64,000 nucleotides of DNA from Legionella sp. PC997 (GTDB taxonomy: Bacteria > Pseudomonadota > Gammaproteobacteria > Legionellales > Legionellaceae), in contig NZ_CP059576.1 in assembly GCF_014109825.1 (NCBI RefSeq), positions 2,892,501-2,956,500 of the forward strand, in the 5' to 3' direction. The first letter of the stretch is position 1. Each line of letters opens with the position of its first letter. Under the pieces are notes generated by a model. It was not told where the DNA came from, did not search any database, and saw only the letters and a list, made by a program, of their open reading frames with translations. The position numbers were made by a program, and so were the translations under genes. This document shows, in pieces, positions 28,644 to 37,293 of the stretch.

Positions 28644-31600
28644 TTACATTAGAACCTTCTGCTCCATTTTCTCTAAAGTCTCTTGCATAGTCTCAATTAA
28701 TTTAGCCGCTTCATTTTTGAAAAAACTGTAACTTACTTTATTCGTATTTTTATTAGTATCTGGATAGAAATAAGATATAGGATTAAAGTAAGAAATAAAG
28801 TTAAATGAAGTATCCAAAGCACCTACTAACCCTGTATTTAATTCTAATACTCCTCTTGCAATTTCAATCAGTTTATTACATTTAACCGAGAAAAAATTCA
28901 TTTTATTGGGAGTATCATTTGCAGACGAAAAACATTGATCTAGTTCATTATTAATATCTTTAATTAAAGCTTCTATGACATCATAAGAGCTGCGATTTGT
29001 TGATTGAAAAGAGTATTTTAACTTCTCGAGCTTCCCTAAAAGATCATAGAATTCATTGTATAAATTCCATTCATCTTTATTACTGGCAAAGGCTAACATT
29101 TTAGCTAATTGAGGATATTTTTTAATCTTATCTAATTCTTCATTATTTAGGATATTCAATTCATTTGCTTTGAATACAGCATTTATTTGAAATGGATTAT
29201 TAATTTCATAGCCAGACAAGGCTGTAATAATTTCTTTGCTACTCATCGCTTTTAAATAATAGGACTTATCTATAAAATCTTGCTTATTTAATAGATGAAT
29301 TACTCTTGTACGCTCATAGTCAATTGAAAAGTTAATTTCAATGCCTAGCTTAGATAAAATAAAACCAGCTTCTAATTCTGAATCGGAAAACGATATATAG
29401 TGCTTACTTATAGCTTGTATAATATTCTGATCATCTAAAATTGAGGCAATAATTTCATTCGAGATTTTATTTTTCTCAATTTCCCATAAAAGTGAATACG
29501 CAATACCACTGTTCTTAAAAAGAGTATCATAATATTTTTGTAACTTGTTTTTATCAAAATAAATTATAAGTTTTGATAGTGTGTCATTAACAAATAATTT
29601 TTGATGTGTTTCTTCATTAAATAAATTGGGTTGATATCTATATAAAGCGATTATGGCATTAAGGTAATAGCTATTGTCACCGAAACTATATCGTTTTGCA
29701 TAGATCAATTTTACAGCGCTACTATTACCTAATAACTCTTCTGAAATACCTTCTTTTATGTTGGACTTAAAAAATAGTTCTAAAACTTCTTTAAACTCAT
29801 TATCTTCCAGAATTTTTCTATAAAATTGAGGTAAATTAAGTTCTGCCAAATAAATAATCAGTTTTGCCACTATAATATTATCTTTAGCAGAATAACCAAT
29901 TAAAGATTGAAGCTCTTTTTGTTCAAATCCTGCTTTAACTAATAATTCTATAGCTGCATGGTGAGTTGGGCTGGCGCATTTATTGGTACAGCAAGGTTCA
30001 AATTGAATGTCTTGGTAGATTTTTGCATCATTAAGCAAAACAGAAACTTCACTTACATTTTGTTCTGAGTACAAATTGGGAGATTGTGTGGATTTTTCTA
30101 AAAGCAAGGAAGGCTTCTCTCTGACTGATTGAGCAAGAGATTTTGGAACCTTTTGTGCCGCCATCCATTTTAAAGTAGGAACAAAGTCACTATGGTGTTG
30201 AAGTGAGGAAGGTTTTTTATGATTTGCTTTAATTTTCTCTAAATCACTAAATAAAATAACTTGGATGTGATTTAATTTGTGAAGTGCCAAGTATTTCAAT
30301 ATTTCCAAGCGGTGAAAATTATTATCAGTTGCAATTATTTTGATATCCGTTCCAAACTTCAAATTCGAATTACTTCTATACTCTTCTATCTCAAAATTAA
30401 ATAGCGAAATCTTGTCCTCTGCTTCAGATAAAAGGATGATGGGAAATTGACGCTCTAAAAAATACCATTGAATGTCTGTGATTCTAAATTGGGCTTGTGG
30501 AGTGTTTACTAAATCCTTAAATAATCGTATGCGCTCCTGAAAGGCATCTACATGATGTTTGGCTTCAGTTCCTAAACTTAAAAATAGTTGGTTTGTTGCA
30601 AGTCCTTGAATAAATTTGGTTAATAATGTGTTAATCGCATTACTATCACCTTTCATATTAAGTTGCATGCCCCAAAAAACGCCTTTTTCTTGATGCTCGT
30701 AAGCATATTCAAAGGCATCTGGAGTCAAACTAAAAAATTGTGTTAGCGGTAATTCAATATCTTCGAATTCAATTTCTCCATTGAGATTCTTAAGCGTGCA
30801 TTTCTTGGGTGCTTCTAAAATATCGAGTACTCTTTTCAGTTGCTCCTCAGTTGGATTATCAAGAATTTCTTTAATATTAATTTTATTATCCATTATTTTT
30901 TGGACAATATTTTCATAAGCCAAAAAATTATCCACTGCCAAACTAATCTGTCTTGCTTCTTCATTAAAACCTTTAAATTTTGCCGAATCCTCAATAATTC
31001 TGAACTTATTTAACTCACACACATTAGGGAAAATGTATGTGCCGAATAACTGGATAAGATAATAAAACTGGGCTGAAGCTTCCATTTTGGCTAACAATAA
31101 TTCAAGCTCTTCTGAACTTATCACTTGCTCTAATGATTGATATGACTGTCTCGCCCTGACAAAATAAATCAAAATAAGATTTATATTCAAATAGGATTGT
31201 TTAAATCCAACATCACAAGCTTCTTTGAATTTTTTTAAGTTTTGGTGAGCTAACTCCACATTTAAATTAGTATAAGTATCAACTACTTTTTTGAGCGTAT
31301 ATGAGTTACTCCCTTGTGCAGATATTTTAGCAAAAGATGTATTACCAAGAGATTTACCCTCTACTGTTTTATAGCCACCTTTTGTTAATTCACCACTCAT
31401 TGGAGCTGCTTGATACGTCCTCATCATTTCTAACGGAGACATGATCTCAAAATTTGATTTAGGCAACATCGAAAATATCGATGAATTAGTTCCGTGGATA
31501 AAAGGATCGAAAGCTGGTTCCGAGGTATATTTTTGTGCTTTAGGAACATCCAAACCCGTTAAAAAGAGTTGAATCTTAGGATTTTTTGAAATGTCTTCAA

Positions 31601-32405
31601 AAAGAACTGCCAAAACATTTTCAGCATGCTCAAAGCTTACTTTCTCTTTAGTATTTACATGAGCATCGTGGCTAACATATGTTTCACCATTGAGAGCTAT
31701 AATATTACAAGCAAATAACATATCCCCCTGTTCATAAATAATCTGATGAATCTCTTTTAATAATTCCATAAGATCATATTCATGTAACCTCTCACTAAAA
31801 CCTTCTATGTTTCTTAAGGTATCAAAAATATATTTTGCCTTAAAATCACCTACACAACGCATCAGATCAAGGTTATCCCCCAGATTTATAATACTTCTAA
31901 TATAGCCAAATGCATCAAAATCTTGCGACTCGATGCCTAATTGTTTTAATTGAAGAGCATATTCTTCGGGCTTATCTTTAAATTTAATTGCCAATGAAAA
32001 TAATTTTGCTTTATCCTCATCCAAACCTAACTCAACCAAAACCTTATGTGCAATTTTAGCGCTCTCATCTTCCCATACATCTTTCCCCTCTCCTCTTCGA
32101 GCCGCATCATGGCAAATCATAGTTATCAAAATGAGCAAAAAGAGCTCTTCGGCTTCAATATCAAGTTGTCGAGCTATTTTAGCTATAGCTTCATTAACAA
32201 AATCAGACGATGTTTTTTGCAGAAAATTATGAATAACCAAGGACCACAATGCGGCCCGGCTGGCATGTGTTGCTCCATGTATCATTCTCTCTATAAAGCC
32301 ATTTTTTAAATTGTCTTTAATAGAGCCATCAAGGGGCTTAAGATAGTAATTTTCTAATATTTGCTGAACTTTTTGAAAAAAATTAGATTTATTTAGAATA
32401 GTCAT
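28644..32405 (-). CDS. Large effector-like protein with SidE-PDE/HD-like N-terminal domain
   Basis: A 1253-aa soluble protein without signal peptide. Residues about 35-195 carry a metal-site pattern: IHGATHASR (H43, H47, R50), CHDAARRGEGKDVWEDES (H99, D100, E106, D109), and LGDNLDLMR (D177, D180). This order fits HD-type phosphohydrolases and recalls the phosphodiesterase domain of the Legionella SidE family. A second segment, FIHGTNSSIFSML (about 302-314) then GELTKGGY (338-345), vaguely resembles an ADP-ribosyltransferase start but is weak. The remainder is helical and charged. The C-terminus ETMQETLEKMEQKVLM is Glu-rich, as in many Dot/Icm substrates. It is AT-rich and lies next to an integrase remnant. 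Function is inferred only from motifs. Confidence 0.65.
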   Translation of the reverse strand: MTILNKSNFFQKVQQILENYYLKPLDGSIKDNLKNGFIERMIHGATHASRAALWSLVIHNFLQKTSSDFVNEAIAKIARQLDIEAEELFLLILITMICHDAARRGEGKDVWEDESAKIAHKVLVELGLDEDKAKLFSLAIKFKDKPEEYALQLKQLGIESQDFDAFGYIRSIINLGDNLDLMRCVGDFKAKYIFDTLRNIEGFSERLHEYDLMELLKEIHQIIYEQGDMLFACNIIALNGETYVSHDAHVNTKEKVSFEHAENVLAVLFEDISKNPKIQLFLTGLDVPKAQKYTSEPAFDPFIHGTNSSIFSMLPKSNFEIMSPLEMMRTYQAAPMSGELTKGGYKTVEGKSLGNTSFAKISAQGSNSYTLKKVVDTYTNLNVELAHQNLKKFKEACDVGFKQSYLNINLILIYFVRARQSYQSLEQVISSEELELLLAKMEASAQFYYLIQLFGTYIFPNVCELNKFRIIEDSAKFKGFNEEARQISLAVDNFLAYENIVQKIMDNKINIKEILDNPTEEQLKRVLDILEAPKKCTLKNLNGEIEFEDIELPLTQFFSLTPDAFEYAYEHQEKGVFWGMQLNMKGDSNAINTLLTKFIQGLATNQLFLSLGTEAKHHVDAFQERIRLFKDLVNTPQAQFRITDIQWYFLERQFPIILLSEAEDKISLFNFEIEEYRSNSNLKFGTDIKIIATDNNFHRLEILKYLALHKLNHIQVILFSDLEKIKANHKKPSSLQHHSDFVPTLKWMAAQKVPKSLAQSVREKPSLLLEKSTQSPNLYSEQNVSEVSVLLNDAKIYQDIQFEPCCTNKCASPTHHAAIELLVKAGFEQKELQSLIGYSAKDNIIVAKLIIYLAELNLPQFYRKILEDNEFKEVLELFFKSNIKEGISEELLGNSSAVKLIYAKRYSFGDNSYYLNAIIALYRYQPNLFNEETHQKLFVNDTLSKLIIYFDKNKLQKYYDTLFKNSGIAYSLLWEIEKNKISNEIIASILDDQNIIQAISKHYISFSDSELEAGFILSKLGIEINFSIDYERTRVIHLLNKQDFIDKSYYLKAMSSKEIITALSGYEINNPFQINAVFKANELNILNNEELDKIKKYPQLAKMLAFASNKDEWNLYNEFYDLLGKLEKLKYSFQSTNRSSYDVIEALIKDINNELDQCFSSANDTPNKMNFFSVKCNKLIEIARGVLELNTGLVGALDTSFNFISYFNPISYFYPDTNKNTNKVSYSFFKNEAAKLIETMQETLEKMEQKVLM

Positions 32406-33070
32406 TAGGATTGTAATAATAATTTGAAAAGCTATAGTGTACTTTATATTTTCAGAGTGAGTAATGAATTTTTATTTTAGTTTCATATACCTAGGATGTG
32501 TTTACAATTCATCTCCGACGTAGTCTTAGGTTGATTATAAACATGCCCCATGCGAATACATAGTTACACTGGAAGTGAGTATGGTTCTCGCTTATACCAT
32601 TCCAGTCTATTTTATTAACTGCATTAATTTTGTACTCAGCAGCTCAATGTGTATATCTTGAAGTCAATTTTATATCAGAATGCCCAAGTAAATTCCCGAA
32701 CCGTATTTAAATTAACGTCAGCCATAACTAGGATTGCTTTCTGTGATAGGACCTTTCACAAATAGGCATGATGTAAGGCCAGTGCATCGCATAAATTGGT
32801 TAAACCTGCGATAAATAAGGCACAAAAATTAATTATTGTTGCATCAATATTACATTAACCTACTTTTGCCAAATATTTTTGGATCACAGCACAAGATCAT
32901 CTTAAACTTATACCCAAAAATCTGTTTCAGAAATGTCAAACGAAGATTCAAGCACAACTTTAGGTTTTTGTTAAATGGGTATTAGGTTGTTCAACTTTCA
33001 TATAATGGCATTGATTTCATATAATTCTGTGATAATATTTAACACATTTGCTCAAATATAAGCATTTTGT
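32406..33070. other. Non-coding stretch holding the integrase remnant
   Basis: Apart from the recombinase relic at 32644-32824, no coding frame is supported. The part at 32406-32470 should hold the promoter of the large reverse-strand gene; 33000-33070 is very AT-rich and precedes the GIDE-like gene. Confidence 0.5.
32644..32824 (-). pseudogene. Remnant of a tyrosine recombinase (integrase) C-terminus
   Basis: Reading the reverse strand, one frame gives LVMADVNLNTVRE and the next frame continues LLGHSDIKLTSRYTH then stop. Together these form the conserved C-terminal box of phage-type integrases (LVMAGVDLNTVRELLGHSDIK-like). One extra T in a GGGAATTTACTTGGG context explains the frame change. 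Upstream, ALALHHAYL stands where HDLRHTFA is expected, followed by an in-frame TGA. The remainder of the gene is absent. It marks a decayed mobile element in the region after tRNA-Pro. Confidence 0.75.
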
Positions 33071-33736
33071 ATGTTAACAGCAATTTCTCTATCCGTTGGG
33101 ATAATCGTTTTTATTGTTATTTATCTGATTAATAAACTATTTTATTTTAGTCTTGTAGAGAACACTATCAAAATATGTGAAGCAAAAGAAGACTATGTTA
33201 CTTTACGGGGTGTAATTAAAACATTTGCCTATATTTTATCCCCATTATCGAAACAACCTTGTTGCGGTTATTTATATTTAGTGATAGACAAACATGATTC
33301 AGATCAAATTGTACATATAGAAAGTAATATAGTAGATTTTTTACTGGATGATAAAACAGGAAAATGCATTGTACATCCCCAATCCGTGGGAACTTTTCAT
33401 AATAATGCCCAATGGCCTCCCTATATTCGATTTGGAGATTCCATTAGTCCATTTAACTTAAATTCAAATCCAGGGAATAAGCGCTATCGGCATATGGAAT
33501 ATAGGCGACAAGAGGGTGAAGAAATATTTCTACAAGGTTATTATCAAAGAGCAAATGCGATTCCTAACGATTTTCCTGTGCTAATAGGAACGATTTGCGG
33601 AAAGGAAGACAGGCCTTTAGAAATTATTCCCGCCTACAAAGGTTCCGAAGTTTCAACTTCAAATGAGGGCAGCTGGTTTATTCAATTAATAGACCCGTTT
33701 TTAACATTTTGCGTGAAATTTATCTTAAGCAAATAA
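33071..33736 (+). CDS. Membrane protein resembling the GIDE/MULAN (BAM) domain
   Basis: A 221-aa protein with an N-terminal membrane helix (about 4-26) and a hydrophobic C-terminus (about 203-220). The domain between them reads TLRGVIKTFAYILSPLSKQP (about 43-62), CCGYLYLVID, FLLDDKTGKCIVHPQSVGTF (about 89-108), and RRQEGEEIFLQGYYQRA. This pattern (RG.v....L.SPLs..pC..Y, then LDD.TG...V.P, then E.i...G) matches the GIDE domain of E3 ligase MULAN/MAPL and its bacterial relatives, but there is no RING finger. It is a lone gene between the integrase relic and the thioredoxin-like gene. I see no Shine-Dalgarno match. The function in bacteria is unknown. Confidence 0.5.
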   Translation: MLTAISLSVGIIVFIVIYLINKLFYFSLVENTIKICEAKEDYVTLRGVIKTFAYILSPLSKQPCCGYLYLVIDKHDSDQIVHIESNIVDFLLDDKTGKCIVHPQSVGTFHNNAQWPPYIRFGDSISPFNLNSNPGNKRYRHMEYRRQEGEEIFLQGYYQRANAIPNDFPVLIGTICGKEDRPLEIIPAYKGSEVSTSNEGSWFIQLIDPFLTFCVKFILSK

Positions 33737-34097
33737 TAATAAAGTGTTTTTTCAATTTAACGCTCGCCATCATCAATAAGCCAATCCGAATAACTTGATA
33801 GTCCAATCAAGTCGCTTAGCATCTAAAACTTACAATATAGCTTTATGGAGATAGAGAATCCGATCTTGCCATTTAGCTACTAATTCTTGAGTATTGAAGT
33901 CCAAATAAGGCATTTTTTCTCAGTATTGCTCCACTAACAATCAATTTAAATCACTACCATTATGAAAATAGTTTAATCAAGGAGGTTCTTTATAGTTCAT
34001 ACGAAAACATAGGGAGAAAAGCGATTTCCTGTCTAATTGATTTGAAATATCATATAACTTATGATCTTTCCTCAAAATCAATCCAAGGTATGAAGTA
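33737..34097. other. Gap without a supported gene
   Basis: No frame longer than about 27 codons looks coding. The last 20 bp carry AAGG, the ribosome-binding site of the next gene. Confidence 0.4.
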
Positions 34098-34463
34098 ATG
34101 CCAAATGTAACAAAATGTTTCGTTATAGCGCTGATTACGCTGATTCCTAGCCTGTCTTTTGCCACTCTAAAAAAATTTACCAACAGAGATTGCCCTGCTT
34201 TAGGGATGCCTAAAACAGTATTATTGGTCCATGCCTCATGGTGCTCACACTGCAAGGCTTTTTTGCCCGTGTATGAACAAGTTTCTGATAAGGAAAAGTA
34301 CAAAGATTGGATTTTCTATCAAATGGTAAATGATAAATTTGCAAAGGTTTGTGGTATAGCAATCAAGGGCGTTCCTATCACTTTTAAAAATAACATGAAA
34401 AACAACATCATGGGAAACAGGACGCAAGCAGCCCTTGAAGAATTTCTAGACTCGACTATTTAA
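34098..34463 (+). CDS. Small secreted thioredoxin-fold protein
   Basis: A 121-aa protein with a signal peptide (hydrophobic residues 7-22, cut near SFA) and a thioredoxin-like active site HASWCSHCKAFLPVYEQV (about 46-63), with CSHC as the CxxC motif. A cis-proline-like IKGVPITF follows near residues 90-97. The expected secondary elements are present, but the domain is at the small end. It probably acts in periplasmic disulfide exchange. AAGG stands 9 nt before the ATG. No dsb partner is nearby, and it sits in the accessory region, so it may have been acquired with it. Confidence 0.7.
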   Translation: MPNVTKCFVIALITLIPSLSFATLKKFTNRDCPALGMPKTVLLVHASWCSHCKAFLPVYEQVSDKEKYKDWIFYQMVNDKFAKVCGIAIKGVPITFKNNMKNNIMGNRTQAALEEFLDSTI

Positions 34464-34542
34464 AATGATGACTTATACATCATTTGATGTCGCAATAAGC
34501 TTAGTCGATGCCCACCTGAAGTATCGTCACGTTTGAAGCATC

Positions 34543-34628
34543 ATGTCATTCCGGTACAGGGAGAAATCCATCTCCAACAGATGCGGAATTATTTGAGGGA
34601 AAGATCCCCACCTACGCGGGGATGACAT
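34543..34628. repeat. Repeat pair with ATGTCATNCC inverted ends
   Basis: ATGTCATTCC begins the unit and GGGGATGACAT ends it. The right half is itself a hairpin (ATCCCCAC...GCGGGGAT). It belongs to the same general family as the repeat at 36288. Confidence 0.6.
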
Positions 34629-34710
34629 TAGACCGCAGGATAACATTATAAATCGCGGGAGTGGTCAATCAGTTCTCCTAGTATAGTAGCAATGCATAAA
34701 AATGGATGGA

Positions 34711-35415
34711 TCAGAATGGATTCCCCTCAGGTGTATTCTCCATCTCCCTTTTTTGCTCTTCAACCCAAGCTAAAAAGGCCTCTCGATCAGCTTCAGACAA
34801 ACTTTTAAATTTATTTTTAACTGATTCAATAGGTGGTAGCTGTTTCCTTGGGGTTGGTGAAAGCAATACATCTTTTAAGGCTACTTTACCGTGCACTACC
34901 TTATTGTATGTCTCTTTATCGTAGTTCCTTAATTTAAGAAGCTGGCCATCATCTGATTTAGATCTTGAGGGTAAATAGGTGATTGTTTGCTCAACATCAG
35001 GATTTGTAGTTTTACTATCTAGTGCAAATAGATTTTTATCCAACTCTTTAATTGGAATTTTATTTTTTTTAGCATAAGTCCTGACTGAGCCATCCACTTC
35101 ATTTAGAACATCACCCCATTCAACGGCATGCTTGCCATGAATGTCCATTGCACACTTTAAAAGCCATAATCTTTGATTATTAGTAATGCTTAAACCGCTA
35201 GATGAGTGTTTCAGTGCATACTCTCCAAAATTTTTATAGTTTTTTTCTTCCCACACCTTCTGGTCTATAATTTGTTCGATGATTTTGGGCAGTTTTTGAA
35301 ATACAAGCTCTTGTGCTTCCAAAATACATTTATTGGCTTGTGTATGGACGTCTTCTTCAGATGATTTCCATGAATCCATCGTTGTACTGTTCGGTGTTTT
35401 TACAAAATTTTCCAT
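34711..35415 (-). CDS. Hypothetical protein, 234 aa
   Basis: I do not recognise a family. The protein is soluble, charged and mostly helical, without signal peptide. A central stretch (HGKHAVEWGDVLNEVDGSVR, about 92-111, then TYAKKNKIPI) and a C-terminal SLSEADREAFLAWVEEQKRE (about 203-222) are its most regular parts. The style is like accessory proteins of plasmids or phages, possibly DNA-binding, but that is a guess. AGGG stands 5 nt before the ATG at 35415. The repeat pair at 34543 lies downstream. The region is AT-rich like its neighbours. Confidence 0.6.
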   Translation of the reverse strand: MENFVKTPNSTTMDSWKSSEEDVHTQANKCILEAQELVFQKLPKIIEQIIDQKVWEEKNYKNFGEYALKHSSSGLSITNNQRLWLLKCAMDIHGKHAVEWGDVLNEVDGSVRTYAKKNKIPIKELDKNLFALDSKTTNPDVEQTITYLPSRSKSDDGQLLKLRNYDKETYNKVVHGKVALKDVLLSPTPRKQLPPIESVKNKFKSLSEADREAFLAWVEEQKREMENTPEGNPF

Positions 35416-35659
35416 TGCAACCCTATTTTTTAAAGTAATAACCTATCCACTCCCCTGCTCAACAGAGGTTGTTTCTTAAAAGAGAACATGAATTTTACTA
35501 AAAATCAATTTCAATCCAACAATAACGAAACTGGTTAAAAGGTAATAGATATTTATTGAGTATTTGATGGCTGTTCATGTGTAATATATACTCACAAGCG
35601 TTAAATTATTAACACCAACCCACAGAAAAGAATAATGGACTTATATTTAGAGGCTACAA

Positions 35660-36169
35660 ATGACCCCAGACACAACTAAAGCGAAACCCAATTATCTCAT
35701 TCATATGATCTATGCCGCAGCTTTTGTACTCGCAGTACAGATAGTTGTTGTTTATCTTATATGGAACAATATTCAAATAAATAATGAGAGAAAGGCAATA
35801 GACGAGAAAACCCGGCAGGCTCAAGAAGCTCAGGCACTTAAAGAAAAAGAACGAAAGTTAATCCTTTCAACGTGTCAAAAAATTGTCTCTAACTTGCATA
35901 AAAAATCATTGACCGAGGCTTGTATTACTCAAAATAATGAAAGTATGAAAAGATACAAAAATTGTTTAAATGAGGCTAAAAACTGGGCAGACTACAATGC
36001 CTATTATCCCCATAACAATGCACTTTATGCTTATGAAGTTAATGAATGTAAAAGAAGATATAGCATGAGCGCAAAATCTAATTCGAATTGTGTTCTACCT
36101 AAATCAATAGCAAGTAAAATAAATGCTGATTTCAATAAAATGCATCAAAGTTGCTCTAAGATCACCTAA
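35660..36169 (+). CDS. Hypothetical single-pass membrane protein, 169 aa
   Basis: No family recognised. One membrane helix at about residues 13-31 (MIYAAAFVLAVQIVVVYLIW) is followed by a charged helix likely to form a coiled coil (about 36-66, ERKAIDEKTRQAQEAQALKE). The remaining part has six cysteines (in STCQK, TEACI, KNCLN, NECKR, SNCVL and QSCSK), suggesting a disulfide-bonded outer domain. Topology would be N-in with the C-terminal part in the periplasm. AGAGG stands 6 nt before the ATG. It is alone on its strand between reverse-strand genes. Confidence 0.6.
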   Translation: MTPDTTKAKPNYLIHMIYAAAFVLAVQIVVVYLIWNNIQINNERKAIDEKTRQAQEAQALKEKERKLILSTCQKIVSNLHKKSLTEACITQNNESMKRYKNCLNEAKNWADYNAYYPHNNALYAYEVNECKRRYSMSAKSNSNCVLPKSIASKINADFNKMHQSCSKIT

Positions 36170-36287
36170 AAAGGTTTGAAGTCCCAACCCAAGAAATAAA
36201 TCAGACCACTTAAGCATTAACTTAATCAACTTTAATCCAGTCATAAAGGGTTGAGTCAAAATAACTGTGTTAGTATTAAGTTACTGT

Positions 36288-36313
36288 GTCATTCCCGCCT
36301 GTGCGGGAATGAC
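36288..36313. repeat. Perfect REP-like palindrome GTCATTCCCGC
   Basis: GTCATTCCCGC (36288-36298) and GCGGGAATGAC (36303-36313) form an 11-bp perfect stem with a CTGT loop. It lies after the stop of the ART-like gene and could stabilise or end its transcript. Confidence 0.8.
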
Positions 36314-36390
36314 TAAAGGAATAGCCTTGATATAAAATAGATCCCAAATCGTAGGTCACAAAAGTCTTTTATCGATTCGAAAGCCTATGT

Positions 36391-37293
36391 TTACTTTAAT
36401 ACATCGGGTCTTTTTTCTGTTTGCATTTCCTCAAAGAAATCTAAACTCTTTCCTCCTGAGAGGTAAGAAATTACTGCCGATGTGTGCTCCTCAGTATAAT
36501 CAAGCTCCTTAGCCATATTTAGATAGAAATCAAACTCTTGTTTCCCATACTTTTTAACCTCATCTGGATCAGGTGATTTAGTTTGAATCAGATCATAAAA
36601 TTTATGTAAAACTTGTTCATATTCTCTTTTCAGCTCTGAGGATAATAATTTTTGATCCACGTATAGTGGATTATATTCAATCTTCCAGGCAAGCAAATTT
36701 TTGCGATCCACTCTCGCGAGACAAGAAGATATATGAGCCGCACTTAGAGTACACTCATCTTCATGACTATAATCGGTAGGATCACCTGAAGAACTCATTC
36801 CCATTGCACCTTCAATATATTTTTGATGATACCGTTCTTGTTCAGGAATGTTTTTTAAATTCATTACCATAATTTCATGATCTTTTGCCAAGTTATTAGC
36901 AAAACCTTTCGCACAGGATAAGCTCCGTGAGGTAGAAACTCCCTTGATCTTACCACTTTGATGATCCAGCATCTCACTTTCTTTATCTTCAATTCTAAAT
37001 GAGCTAGGCTCTCTTCCTACCAACCCATGCATTTTTCGATTATGTTCACAATCAGCCTCTGATTTTGACATCCCTCTAAATGCTAAATTATAGGTTCGAG
37101 GCATAGAAAAGAGACTGAAGAGATTAAACTCATGTAACTTTTTGCCACCAAAAGTACTCGTTGGAAAACAACAAATCTCGATTGTCCACTGTGAGCTGAA
37201 TGTTGTTGGATACGATTGAGCTCGAGTCCATAAAGCTCTATTTGATGGACCACGTTTTACGTTAGAAGCAAACAGCGGAGTTCTACTGTACAT
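36391..37293 (-). CDS. Putative R-S-E class ADP-ribosyltransferase, effector-like
   Basis: A 300-aa soluble protein whose motifs follow, in order and spacing, those of arginine-type mono-ADP-ribosyltransferases: LAFRGMSKSEAD (R73), KGVSTSRSLS (S120-T121-S122), and HEDECTLSAA (E178-x-E180, the ExE catalytic pair). The spacings of about 47 and 58 residues are normal for the fold. The N-terminal 50 residues are variable. The C-terminus DFFEEMQTEKRPDVLK is Glu-rich before a hydrophobic end, as in Dot/Icm substrates. AAGGTGG stands upstream of the ATG. It is AT-rich and lies in the accessory region. The fold is inferred from motifs alone; the target is unknown. Confidence 0.6.
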   Translation of the reverse strand: MYSRTPLFASNVKRGPSNRALWTRAQSYPTTFSSQWTIEICCFPTSTFGGKKLHEFNLFSLFSMPRTYNLAFRGMSKSEADCEHNRKMHGLVGREPSSFRIEDKESEMLDHQSGKIKGVSTSRSLSCAKGFANNLAKDHEIMVMNLKNIPEQERYHQKYIEGAMGMSSSGDPTDYSHEDECTLSAAHISSCLARVDRKNLLAWKIEYNPLYVDQKLLSSELKREYEQVLHKFYDLIQTKSPDPDEVKKYGKQEFDFYLNMAKELDYTEEHTSAVISYLSGGKSLDFFEEMQTEKRPDVLK

